NCBI RefSeq assembly: GCF_000193205.1
Contig: NC_015278.1
Span: forward strand, 124,001 to 188,000
DNA length: 64,000 nt
Source of the DNA: Aerococcus sp. Group 1
Lineage (GTDB): Bacteria > Bacillota > Bacilli > Lactobacillales > Aerococcaceae
Direction: 5' to 3'
Part shown: positions 28,415 to 38,200 of the stretch, in pieces
How the letters are laid out: the number at the start of each line of letters is the position of its first letter
Numbering within the stretch: position 1 is the first letter of the stretch
Translations under genes and position numbers: made by a program
Notes under the pieces: model-generated
Databases searched by the model: none
The model's input: the letters and a program-made list of their open reading frames with translations, nothing else
What the model was told of the DNA's origin: nothing

Positions 28415-29984
28415 TACGAACAGACTAAGAGCCTTTTTTATGGCTCTTTTATTAGTTTTAACATCAACCTCAACTACTAATGTACTAGCTAAAGCTGATG
28501 ATACAGATGGTAGTAAAAAAGTTATAGAAAGTTCAATAAGTAAAATTAGTGATTTAGAAAATCAGATCAAAGACTTAAATGATAAGAAACAAGAAGACCA
28601 ATCAAAGATAGATGAATTAAAAGAAAAGTTAGAAACTTGCAAAGATAATGGAGAAAAACTAAAACAAGAAAAGTCTAAGTTAGAAGAAGAGATTAGAGAT
28701 AAAGACAATAAGATTGCTCAATTGAATAAAGAAATTGAGGATATTAAAAACTCCAATAATGATGAACTAATAGCAGAAATTACTCAGCTTAAAGATGAAT
28801 TAAAAAGATTACAAGATGAAAATGCAAAACTAAAAGAAGATTATTCATCTACAAAATGGGAGTTAGAGGCTGAGAAAGAAAAGACCGATAAAAACGAAAA
28901 TAAAATCAAAGAAATACAAGAAAAGCTTGAGTCTTTAGAAGGAGAACTTGCAAAGAAGACTAAAGAAATTGAGGATAAAGATAATAAAATTAAGGACTTA
29001 GAAAAAGTTCTTGATGAAAAAGATAATAAGATAAAAGACCTAGAGTCTAAAAAGAAAGAAACAGAAAATTCTAAGTCAGAATGCTTTAAGAAGATTGAAG
29101 AGCTTCAAAAGGCTATTGATAGTTTAAAAGAATCTTCTGAAAATACGAAAAAAGAATTAGAAGATAAGATTAAAGGACTAGAAGAAAAACAAAAAACTTC
29201 TGAAGAAGAAATTAAAAAGCTAAAAGAAGAATTAGATAAGAAAATCGAAGAAGCAAAGAAGTTAATCGAGGAAGCAAATAAAAAAGCGAAAGAAGAACTT
29301 GAAAAACAAGGTAAAGATGAAAAAGAGAAAAATCTAAACCAAGACTTATCTAAAAAATTAGATGAGCTTCTAAAACTTCAAAAAGAAAACAAAGAGAAGA
29401 AAGAAGATAAGAAATCTCAAGATAAGAAGTGGGACGAACTTTTGAAAGCTGATGACAAGAATATCCTAAATCAATTTGATCTTAACAAGATGAAAAAGCA
29501 AGAGGAACAACAAGGTAAAAAACAAGTTAAAGATGAAAAAGAATTTGCAGTTTTCCAAGTAGACAAAAACTTTTATAACATTATTAACAAAGATGGTAAG
29601 ACAACAGTCTATATGGATGTAAAAACTTATGTAGACCAAGGAAGAACTATGATTCCAGTAAGATATATTGCTTATACTCTAGGTTTTAATGTTGAGTATG
29701 ACAATTCTACTCGTGAAGCTATTTTCTCAAATAAAGAGAATAATATCCTAGCTAAAAAGACATTAAGACTAAATATTGATACTGGTGTTATGAAAGATTC
29801 AGATGGAAAGGTCTACAATTCAGATGTTAAGCCAGTGATTATAAGTGGAAGAATTCGTGCTTCAATTTCAAATATTGCTAAAGCTTTTGGAGCAAGTCAT
29901 GGGGATATTAAAGATGGTAAAAACCAAACAATAGAATGGGACAATGCTAGAAAAGCAGTCTATGTATTTAAAAATGTAAAATAA
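28401..29984 (+). CDS. Secreted coiled-coil surface protein with copper amine oxidase-like domain
   Basis: 527 residues. Signal peptide at 1-32 (AFFMALLLVLTSTSTTNVLAKA), then about 330 residues of heptad-type coiled coil with a recurring EDKDNKIKDLE unit, then about 140 residues like the copper amine oxidase N-terminal (stalk) domain (YMDVKTYVDQGRTMIPVRYIAYTLGF). No LPXTG. Such proteins of clostridial ICEs are exported and could aid donor-recipient contact or wall binding; that is inference. Confidence 0.8.
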   Translation: MKKFNTNRLRAFFMALLLVLTSTSTTNVLAKADDTDGSKKVIESSISKISDLENQIKDLNDKKQEDQSKIDELKEKLETCKDNGEKLKQEKSKLEEEIRDKDNKIAQLNKEIEDIKNSNNDELIAEITQLKDELKRLQDENAKLKEDYSSTKWELEAEKEKTDKNENKIKEIQEKLESLEGELAKKTKEIEDKDNKIKDLEKVLDEKDNKIKDLESKKKETENSKSECFKKIEELQKAIDSLKESSENTKKELEDKIKGLEEKQKTSEEEIKKLKEELDKKIEEAKKLIEEANKKAKEELEKQGKDEKEKNLNQDLSKKLDELLKLQKENKEKKEDKKSQDKKWDELLKADDKNILNQFDLNKMKKQEEQQGKKQVKDEKEFAVFQVDKNFYNIINKDGKTTVYMDVKTYVDQGRTMIPVRYIAYTLGFNVEYDNSTREAIFSNKENNILAKKTLRLNIDTGVMKDSDGKVYNSDVKPVIISGRIRASISNIAKAFGASHGDIKDGKNQTIEWDNARKAVYVFKNVK

Positions 29985-29998
29985 GAAAGGATAAAAAA

Positions 29999-30855
29999 AT
30001 GAATAAGAGCATTAAACGAGGAGTAGCCATAGCGTTACTCCTTTTTACATTTACAGTACCAGCAACTACATTTGCAATGACAAATGAAGGGCAAATAGAA
30101 AGTCAAAGTGAATCAATCTATGAACCGCAAAAAGAAGAATTTGAAAAAATGTTGAAAGATGATGTTTTTACACCATCAAAAGAAGAAATTCCTTATCAAG
30201 ATGTTCCAAGAATACCAGGAAATACAAATGAAGCAAATAAGCCTTCAAATAATCCTCCAAAGAAAACCCCACTTGTAAAAGGTGGTAATACAAAGGCAGT
30301 AAATAGTCTAGCAACACAGGAAAATAAGGCAAGAGGTTCAGTAATTGAAAATGTAGATAGGAATGGAAAAGATATTACACCAAGTGGAGATACAGAAAAA
30401 GATAAAGAAAATCCAGTAGATGTAAGACAATTTTTAACATTTCAAACTAAAAGTGGAAAAACTATGCACCTAATAGTGGATCACTCATCAAACCAAGATA
30501 ATGTAAGGCTATTGACAGAGGTAGGAGAGCAAGACCTACTAAATATGATTGAATCAGAAGATAAAAAGAATATAAAGGTTGAAGAACCTAAGAAAGAGGA
30601 AGTGAAAAAGAAGAGCCTAAGGTTGTTCCAGTAAAAGAAGAAAAGAAAAGTGGAATAGGTTCATTTCTAATTGTTGCACTTGTAATTGGAGGGGTAGTAG
30701 GAGCAGGATACTATTTTAAGGTAGTTAAAGCAAAAGAAGATAGAATGTTGGAAGACTTTGAAGAAGATGATGAGGATTATATTAGTGAGTCAGAAGATGA
30801 TGACGATGATGAAACTCACGAAGAATCACTAGATGAAGATGATGAACTATTATAA
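29999..30855 (+). CDS. DUF4366/CD1107-family surface protein, frameshifted
   Basis: About 285 residues when joined at 30605-30609 (GTGAAAAAG, one A short). Signal peptide 1-26, proline-rich segment, the conserved core VDVRQFLTFQTKSGKTMHLI, a membrane helix (GSFLIVALVIGGVVGAGYYF) and an Asp/Glu-rich tail. The membrane helix exists only in the rejoined reading. Standard last gene of this transfer block; role unproven. Confidence 0.85.
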
Positions 30856-30876
30856 GGATATTAAATTTAAGTACAA

Positions 30877-30915
30877 TTGAACTTTTGTCCCAGATATGAT
30901 ATGATATTTGGGACA
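30877..30915 (+). promoter_or_regulatory. abiE promoter with palindromic operator
   Basis: TTGAAC (30877-30882), 17 bases, TATGAT (30900-30905). A perfect 9-base inverted repeat TTTGTCCCA / TGGGACAAA brackets the -10. The antitoxin ORF follows after GGAGG. AbiEi proteins are known to repress their own promoter through inverted repeats, so this is the likely operator. Confidence 0.7.
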
Positions 30916-30928
30916 AAGGAGGATTGTA

Positions 30929-31537
30929 ATGAGTTCATATACAAAAAAATATCAGATAAAATAAAAGATTTTGACTCACATAAAGTATTTTTTGCTAATG
31001 ACTTTTTAGATATTGCTTCTTATGAAACTGCTAGAAAGACATTGAATAGAATGGTTAATGAAAGAAAATTAAGCGTGTCGTTGATGGCTTTTATTACAAT
31101 CCAAGATACAGTGAATTAATTGGAGAGTACGAAGCAGTATCAATTCACGAATTAGCACTTGCCATAGCAAGAAAATACAATTGGAATATTGCACCATATA
31201 GTAGCACAGCCTTAAACCTATTAGGACTTTCAACACAAGTGCCAACACATTATAAATATATATCTAGTGGAAGGTATAAAGAATATAAAATTGGGGATAC
31301 GGTTTTAGAATTTAAAAAGTAAATCCAGGAGAAATTGCCAATATGTCCCTAAAGACCGCAACAGTTATTCAAGCAATTAAGTCTTTAGGCAAAGAAAATA
31401 TAACCAGCGAAGTTATACAAAAGATAAGAGAAAACTTAAGTGAAGAAGAAAGAACAGACTTAATGAACGAGTCAAAATCAGTGCCAGCATGGATATATGA
31501 AGTAATAAGAGAAATTTCTGAGGGTGAAAATGAATAA
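30929..31537 (+). CDS. abiEi: AbiEi-type antitoxin (DUF6088), three frameshifts
   Basis: About 203 residues rejoined. ATG 30929 has AAAGGAGG. Missing single A at 30943-30949, 31071-31072 and 31314-31318; with them the protein reads MSSYTKKISDKIKDFDSHKV and continues in one frame to TAA 31537. An N-terminal winged helix (FLDIASYETARKTLNRMV) and a C-terminal antitoxin part are seen. Type IV antitoxins of the AbiE system act as promoter repressors and neutralise the nucleotidyltransferase toxin encoded next. Eight-base overlap with abiEii. Confidence 0.85.
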
Positions 31538-32512
31538 GTTTTATATAGGTAACAAGGACGATTTAAGAGTTTTAATAGTAAATACAGCCAGAAAGAAAAA
31601 TATATCTGAAGCAGTAATTGAAAAAGACTATTGGGTTACTTTTATCTTAGACTATCTATTTAATGAAAATAAATGGAAAGAATATTTTACTTTTAAAGGT
31701 GGAACATCACTTTCAAAATGCTTTGGGCTTATAGAAAGATTTTCTGAAGATATAGATCTAATCTTAGATTGGCGAGTATTAGGTTATGAAGAAAAAGAAC
31801 CTTGGTTAGAAAGATCAAATACTAAACAGGATAAATTCAACAAAGAAGTCAATGAAAATACTGAAATCTTTTTAAGAGATGAATTATTAAAAGTATTAGA
31901 ACAAGATTTCAAGGACATGGACTTTGAATTTATGATTGATACTCTTGATCCACAAACAATTCTATGTAAATATCCTAAAATCTTTGAATCTAATTATTTG
32001 ACACAAAATATAAGACTTGAAATAGGAAGTCTTGCGGCATGGACACCTGCAATTGAAGTGGAAATCTTGCCAATAATTGGAGAAGCCTATCCAAATGTAT
32101 TTAAAGAAAAACTAGTATAAGAACAGTATCAGTAGAGAGAACATTTTGGGAAAAGGCAACTATTTTACACCACGAAGCAAATAGACCAGAATCTTCTCCT
32201 ATGCCACATAGGTATGCAAGACACTTTTATGACTTATATAAAATAGCAAATTCGGATTTCAAAGACAGAGCCTTAGAGGATAAGGAGTTATTAAAGAAAG
32301 TAACTGAATTCAAAATGAAGTTTTATACTAGGAAGTGGGCAAGGTATGAAGATGCATTAAATGGTAGATTAAAATTAGTCCCAAGAAAATACCGATTTTC
32401 TGAAATAGAAAAAGATTATAAGGCTATGTCAGAAATGATATATGGAGAATATCCAAACTTTGAAGAGATTATAAAAGTTCTTCAAGAATTAGAAAAAGAA
32501 ATTAATAAGTAA
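31530..32512 (+). CDS. abiEii: AbiEii-type nucleotidyltransferase toxin, one frameshift
   Basis: About 327 residues when one A is added at 32107-32111 (KEKTSIRTVSVERTFWEKA). Nucleotidyltransferase motif FKGGTSLSKCF followed by FSEDIDLIL (G-S/T ... DxD) near residues 50-75. The second half carries HRYARHFYDLYKI, the usual C-terminal signature. AbiE is a phage-abortive and plasmid-stabilising toxin-antitoxin pair; on an ICE it would select for retention. Confidence 0.88.
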
Positions 32513-32518
32513 ATCGAA

Positions 32519-32550
32519 TTCTCCCAAAAATAATATAATATTCGGGAGAA
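32519..32550 (+). promoter_or_regulatory. Second CCC-N18-GGG palindrome, upstream of topB
   Basis: TTCTCCC and GGGAGAA bracket an AT-rich centre with TATAAT. CCC and GGG are 18 bases apart, as in the abiE operator at 30889-30912. No clear -35 is seen. Confidence 0.5.
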
Positions 32551-32558
32551 ATACTTTG

Positions 32559-32588
32559 AGCGAGAGAGAAATCTTTCGCTCTTTTTTT
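32559..32588 (+). terminator. GCGA-type hairpin, copy 4
   Basis: AGCGAGAGA, GAAA loop, TCTTTCGCT, then a T-tract and the topB ribosome site GGAGG. Confidence 0.6.
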
Positions 32589-32605
32589 TATTTATGGAGG
32601 TATTA

Positions 32606-34326
32606 ATGAAATTAGTAATAGCAGAAAAGCCAAGTGTAGCAGTTACAATTGCAAAAGTAATTGGAGCAAGAACAAGAAAAACGGATATTATGAGGGGAAT
32701 GGATACATTGTTTCATGGTGTGTAGGTCATTTAATTCAAATGGCAAGTCCAGAAAGACACGACGAAAAATGGAAAAAATGGTCAATAGACACTCTTCCTA
32801 TAATCCCAGAAGAATATATTTATGAAGTATCTAAAAGCACTAAGAAACAATATGGAGTTTTGAAAAAACTTTTAAACGATAAGAACATCGACACAGTTAT
32901 AAATGCTTGTGATGCTGGAAGAGAGGGAGAACTTATTTTTAGGCTTGTATATAATCAAGCTAAATGTAAGAAGAAAATTCAAAGACTATGGATATCTTCA
33001 ATGGAAAACAAGGCTATTGAAGATGGCTTTAGAAATCTTAAAGACGGAGAAAACTTTGAAAACTTATATAGATCAGCAAGTGCAAGAGCCACCTCCGATT
33101 GGCTGGTAGGAATGAATTTAAGTAGGCTTTATTCCTGCATTTACAAGGAAACATATTCTGTTGGTAGAGTACAAACACCAACCCTATATTTAATAGCTAA
33201 AAGGGATAGTGAAATAAACCTATTTAAGAAGCAAAAATATTATACGGTTGACCTATCTTATGGAGAATTGAAACTTGTATCAGATAGGATTGATAGAATT
33301 GAAGTTGCAGAGCAACTATTAAATCTACTAGAAGATGAAATAGTTATTACAGAGGTAGAAGATAAAGAAATAAGCACAAAACCAGATAAGCCATATGATC
33401 TCACTACCTTACAAAGAGAAGCAAATAAATATTTTGGATATTCAGCGAACGATACTTTAAACCTGGCACAAGCTTTGTATGAAAAAAAGCTAATCACATA
33501 CCCAAGAACAGATAGTAGATATTTAACCGATGATATGGTTAATACTATGAAAGAATTATTAGAAGGACTTGAAGAAGATTTTAAAATTAATGAATCAAAC
33601 TTTAAGTCTATTTTTAATTCTTCTAAAGTTACAGACCACTATGCGATTATTCCTACTATATCAGGTATTGAAAAAGCTAAAGACTTATCTGATAAAGAAG
33701 GCAAAATATATAATTTAATTAGGAATAAATTACTTGCTTCATGTTCGGATAACTTAAAGGAATCTAGTAGAAAAATCAGATATGAATATGACAAGTTTAA
33801 CTTTAATGCAAGTGGCAAGACTGTAATAGATGAAGGTTATACAAAATATCTAAAGACATATGGAAAGGAAAGACAAGAAAATGAATTACCAGATGTAAAG
33901 ACAGGAGATAAAATTAAGCTAACTTCTAAAAATATATCGGAGAAATTTACCAAAGCTCCAGGTCATTATAATGAAGATACACTTTTAAAGGCTATGGAAA
34001 ATGCAGGAGTAGAATCATTGGATAAAGATATAGAAGTGGAGAGAAAAGGCTTGGGAACACCAGCCACAAGAGCAGGAATTATTGAAAATCTTATCCACAA
34101 GGATCTCATAAGAAGAGATAAGAAAAATTTACTTGTAACAGAAAAAGGCAATAGACTTGTATCAATTGTAGAGGATAAGTTTAAGTCGGCTGAAACAACA
34201 TCTGAATGGGAAATGAAACTTGCAAAGATCAGCTCTGGCGAGGTAGATAAAGAAGACTTTTTAAGAGAAATAGAAGATAGTATAAGGGAGCTTGTAGATA
34301 GGTACAAGAATAATCTAAATGAATAA
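32606..34326 (+). CDS. topB: Type IA DNA topoisomerase III, one frameshift
   Basis: About 573 residues from ATG 32606 (GGAGG upstream). MKLVIAEKPSVA is the classical start; the frame breaks at 32677-32681 (AGAAAAACGG, one A short) and rejoins in GYYEGNGYIVSWCVGHL. Toprim CDAGREGEL and the catalytic tyrosine in ITYPRTDSRYL are present. No zinc-finger tail. ICE-borne TopB probably resolves replication or transfer intermediates. It overlaps the methylase start. Confidence 0.93.
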
Positions 34327-35284
34327 GGTAAAAATATTAGAGCTTTTCGGTGGCATAGGTGCTATTAGAAAGGCTTTTATTAATTTAAAGATACCTTATG
34401 AAGTAGTTGATTATGTAGAAATAGATAAGGCTTGTGTTAAATCATATAACGCACTTTATGGAGAAAGTTATAAAGCAAAATCAGTTATAGGATATAAAGC
34501 ACCTAATGATAAGATAGACTTAGTTATGCATGGAAGTCCTTGCCAAGACTTTTCAAGAATAGGAAAAAAGCAAGGAGGAGTAAAGAATTCAGGAACTAGA
34601 TCAAGCTTACTATTTGAAACAATTAGAATAATTAAAGAAATGAAAGATAAACCTAAATGGATAATTTGGGAAAATGTAAAGGGAGTCCTTGATAGAAATA
34701 TGAGGGACTCCTTTTTTATTTATCTAAAAGAGTTAGAGAGCCTAGGATATGAAAGCAAGTATGAAATCTTAAATGCAATGGACTTTGGGATACCTCAAAA
34801 AAGAGAAAGGATATTTGTTGTTTCATGTCTTGGAGCAAATAGCTTTTCTTTTGATAAATTGGAGAGGAAAGAAACAAGACCACTAAGTGAATTTTTAGAA
34901 AAGGATGTAAGTGGGCTTTACACAATGACCCAACCTTATATGCTGAAATTTTTAAATAAAGGCATAGATAATAGTTTTAAAGGGCGACTAAAAGTGATTA
35001 AAGATTTTTCTTATACTATTTCTACAAAACAGATGAGAGTCCCTAATTCTGGAATAATAGATATTGGAAATGGTCAGTATAGATATTTAACAGAAAGAGA
35101 ATGTTTAAGACTTATGGGTTTTGATGATAGTGATATAGACAAATTAGAGGGAGTACATCCAAGAAGAAAAAATTGCACATCAAGTAAATTATATAAGCAG
35201 TCCGGTAATTCTATTGTGGTTGATGTTTTAATGGCTATTATAAAAGAAATTCATAGAACGGAGGTAGGAAATGCAAGTAAATGA
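34319..35284 (+). CDS. DNA (cytosine-5) methyltransferase
   Basis: 321 residues. AdoMet motif LELFGGIGAIRKAF, catalytic GSPCQDFS, ENVKG motif and the C-terminal GNSIVVDV are all in order, so it is complete and probably active. No restriction partner lies beside it. A solitary m5C methylase on an ICE most likely shields the element from recipient restriction. Overlaps topB and the giant gene. Confidence 0.92.
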   Translation: MNKVKILELFGGIGAIRKAFINLKIPYEVVDYVEIDKACVKSYNALYGESYKAKSVIGYKAPNDKIDLVMHGSPCQDFSRIGKKQGGVKNSGTRSSLLFETIRIIKEMKDKPKWIIWENVKGVLDRNMRDSFFIYLKELESLGYESKYEILNAMDFGIPQKRERIFVVSCLGANSFSFDKLERKETRPLSEFLEKDVSGLYTMTQPYMLKFLNKGIDNSFKGRLKVIKDFSYTISTKQMRVPNSGIIDIGNGQYRYLTERECLRLMGFDDSDIDKLEGVHPRRKNCTSSKLYKQSGNSIVVDVLMAIIKEIHRTEVGNASK

Positions 35285-38200
35285 TTTTAAGAATATACAA
35301 GAAACAATAAAGTATGAAGTGTTACAAGATGAAAAAGAATATTTAAAACTCTTAAAAGTTATAGGTAACAATCAAAAATATGATTTTTCAAGCCAATTAA
35401 GTATATATAACAAAGAACCTGAAGCTAGAGCTTGTGCGACCTTTGATATGTGGAAGAAATATTTTGGTCGAGTTGTTATGAGAGGTCAAAAGGGTATTCC
35501 AATTTTAGTTAGAAGTGATATAAACAAAAAAGTTTCATATATTTTCGATATTAGTCAGACCACATCAATGGATAGGAATATTAATGAGGTTAGCTTATGG
35601 CAGTTTGATCACGAAAACCATAAGGAGACTTTAAAACAAATAATAAGAGATTCTTCATTTGAAGCTAGTGATTCACTTAATGAAAATATATTTTCTCTTA
35701 GTCGAATTTATGGAGATGAATATATTAACTTGGCTCTTGCTGACTTGAGAATAGATATAGAGGATAGACTGAGTTTTGAAAAGTTTATGAGAGACTCTAT
35801 ATCCTATGCGGTAGCTAATAGGTTTAATACAGTCTATCCTATGGATATGGAAAATTTAAAAATAATTTTTCTAGGATTAATACAATTTCTTTAGAACAGA
35901 TAGGTCTTGTAATATCAAGGGTTAGTGAAGATATTATAGATAAAACAATAGAAAAATCTAAGGAAATGGATCGTGCTAGGCTGCTGACAGAAAGGGCCGG
36001 TGGCGACTATAATAGAGATATAGAAAATATAAATGAAGATAGAGGAGGTCAAAATGATTTATATAGACGAGATGATAGGTCAAGAAGTAGAGATGGACGA
36101 GTTTTCACAGATGGAAGCGACAGAGGAAATAGCGATGAAGATCGAAGAGAAAACCTTGGACATGATGGAGAAGGATCTGGAATTTATGAAGAGATATCCG
36201 AATCCGACATACGCAGTTCTAAGACTGTCTTACCTAGTAGGGAGCGAGGACATGGAGAACTGGAAGAAACTTCAGGAAATGTACGAGGAGAAAACACTTT
36301 TGAACCATCTGAAAGAAATTCAGAATCAGGCAGTGGACTTTATCAAGAGAGAGAAAGTCAAGATGATGAAAGCACAAGGATTGACAGAGAAGATGATGAG
36401 GGAGAATCCAGAAGAATACCAAGGACAGATGAACAACTTGATAACAACAGTGAAGAGAATAGCAATCAAGGAATACGTGGAAGTGTAGAAAAGGAAATAA
36501 GCCAAGAAAAGGAAGCTGATGAAGCTTCTTTTTTTGATGGCAAAAATACTGAAAAAAGAAAAGATTACTGGATTGTAGAATTTAATGAAAACCACGAATT
36601 AGTTCCCGATTTTAGTGGGCAGATAGTAACTAAAGATTTAATTAATGTCCTAAGACAAAAGGATATTGATGTTAAAGACCATAATCAAACTCTTGGAGAA
36701 AATGAATTTGGAGAAATGACTGATGATTATATCGGATATTTCAAATTCTATTTTGACCACTATGTAGATGGCGAAGTTGTCGAACACTATAGGATTGACC
36801 TTGGTGATGGTGAAGAAGTAAATGAGCGTGAATTTTCATATTTAGAAGAGCAAGTTGAACTAAGCGAGGAAAAATCTTTACAAGAAGAAGTTAAGGAAAA
36901 TATAGAGCCTAAATTTAAGATAGGTGATCAGGTTAGATATAAAGATAAGGACTTTACCATTACAGACTTTGATGAACTAAGTGGAGGACTTAAAACTGTC
37001 ACTATCAGAGACAATATGGAGTATATGGGAGGTATGATTAGGGGTTCGGAAGTAATTCCATATAGAAGCGATTCATACCTTGAAGAAATCTTTGAAAATC
37101 TAAGTCAAACATCAGAAAAACTAGCAGTAAAAGTTGGGAAAGAATTTATTTTAGAAGATGAGAATACTTTTGATGGAATTAACTTAATTGAAGCTGGAAC
37201 TAAAGTAGAAGTTAATGGGGAAGAATTTACTTTATTTAAGGGCGAAACATTTGAAGAAAGTAGAAAGATTGATGACCTTTTAGATAGTGGAAATTATGAG
37301 ATATACAAATTATCTGAGCATGAAAAACAAATTGAAAGACAAGTAGAGCAAGAAAGCTTTATTGATAACTACAATCCAGAAATTGACCAAATGATGGATA
37401 GGTATAAAGTCCCAAGAGAAGCAGCTGAAAACTTATTGAGGGGGAAAGAAGATTTAAAGAATCTAGATTATGAACCTAATAAGGAAAGACTAAGTTTTGC
37501 TAGAAATTATGACTTGAAAAAACATATCTACTCAGAATACCTAACACCATCAGAAAAGCTAGATAAAAATATCAAAGCTATTAAAATGCTAAAAAGACTT
37601 GAAAATGAAAACAGGAGTCCAAGAGAGTATGAACAAGCATATCTAGCTGACTATTTAGGTTGGGGTGGTCTTGCCGATGTCTTTGATGAAGAAAAAGGAG
37701 GACAATGGCTTGAAGCAAGAAATATTCTGAAAGAAAATCTAACAAATGAGGAGTATTTGAATGCTAAAGAGTCTACCTTAACATCGTTTTACACACCTAG
37801 AGAGGTAATGGATGGAATATATAAGACTCTAACAGATATGGGATTTAAGACCGGAAATATCCTTGAACCGTCTGCAGGAGTCGGTAATTTCATTGGTAAT
37901 ATGCCAAGTGAAATACAAGGCTCTAAAGTTTATGGAGTAGAAAAAGATAGCCTTAGTGGAAGAATAGCAAGAGAGCTTTATCCTGAAGCTAATATTCAAA
38001 TTAAAGGCTTTGAAGAAACAAACTTCTCAAATAATTTCTTTGACTTGGTAATAGGAAATGTTCCCTTTGGCGATTTTAAAGTTAACGATCGTGAATATAA
38101 CAGAAATAACTTTCTGATTCACGATTATTTTTTTGCGAAATCAATAGATAAGGTTAGGAATGGAGGAATCATTGCCTTTATAACCTCATCTGGAACTATG

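Noticed and set aside
22566-32690. Programmed ribosomal frameshifting in virB4, abiE and topB
   Set aside because: Too many sites, no common slippery heptamer plus stimulator, and all are losses of one base from plain A-runs.
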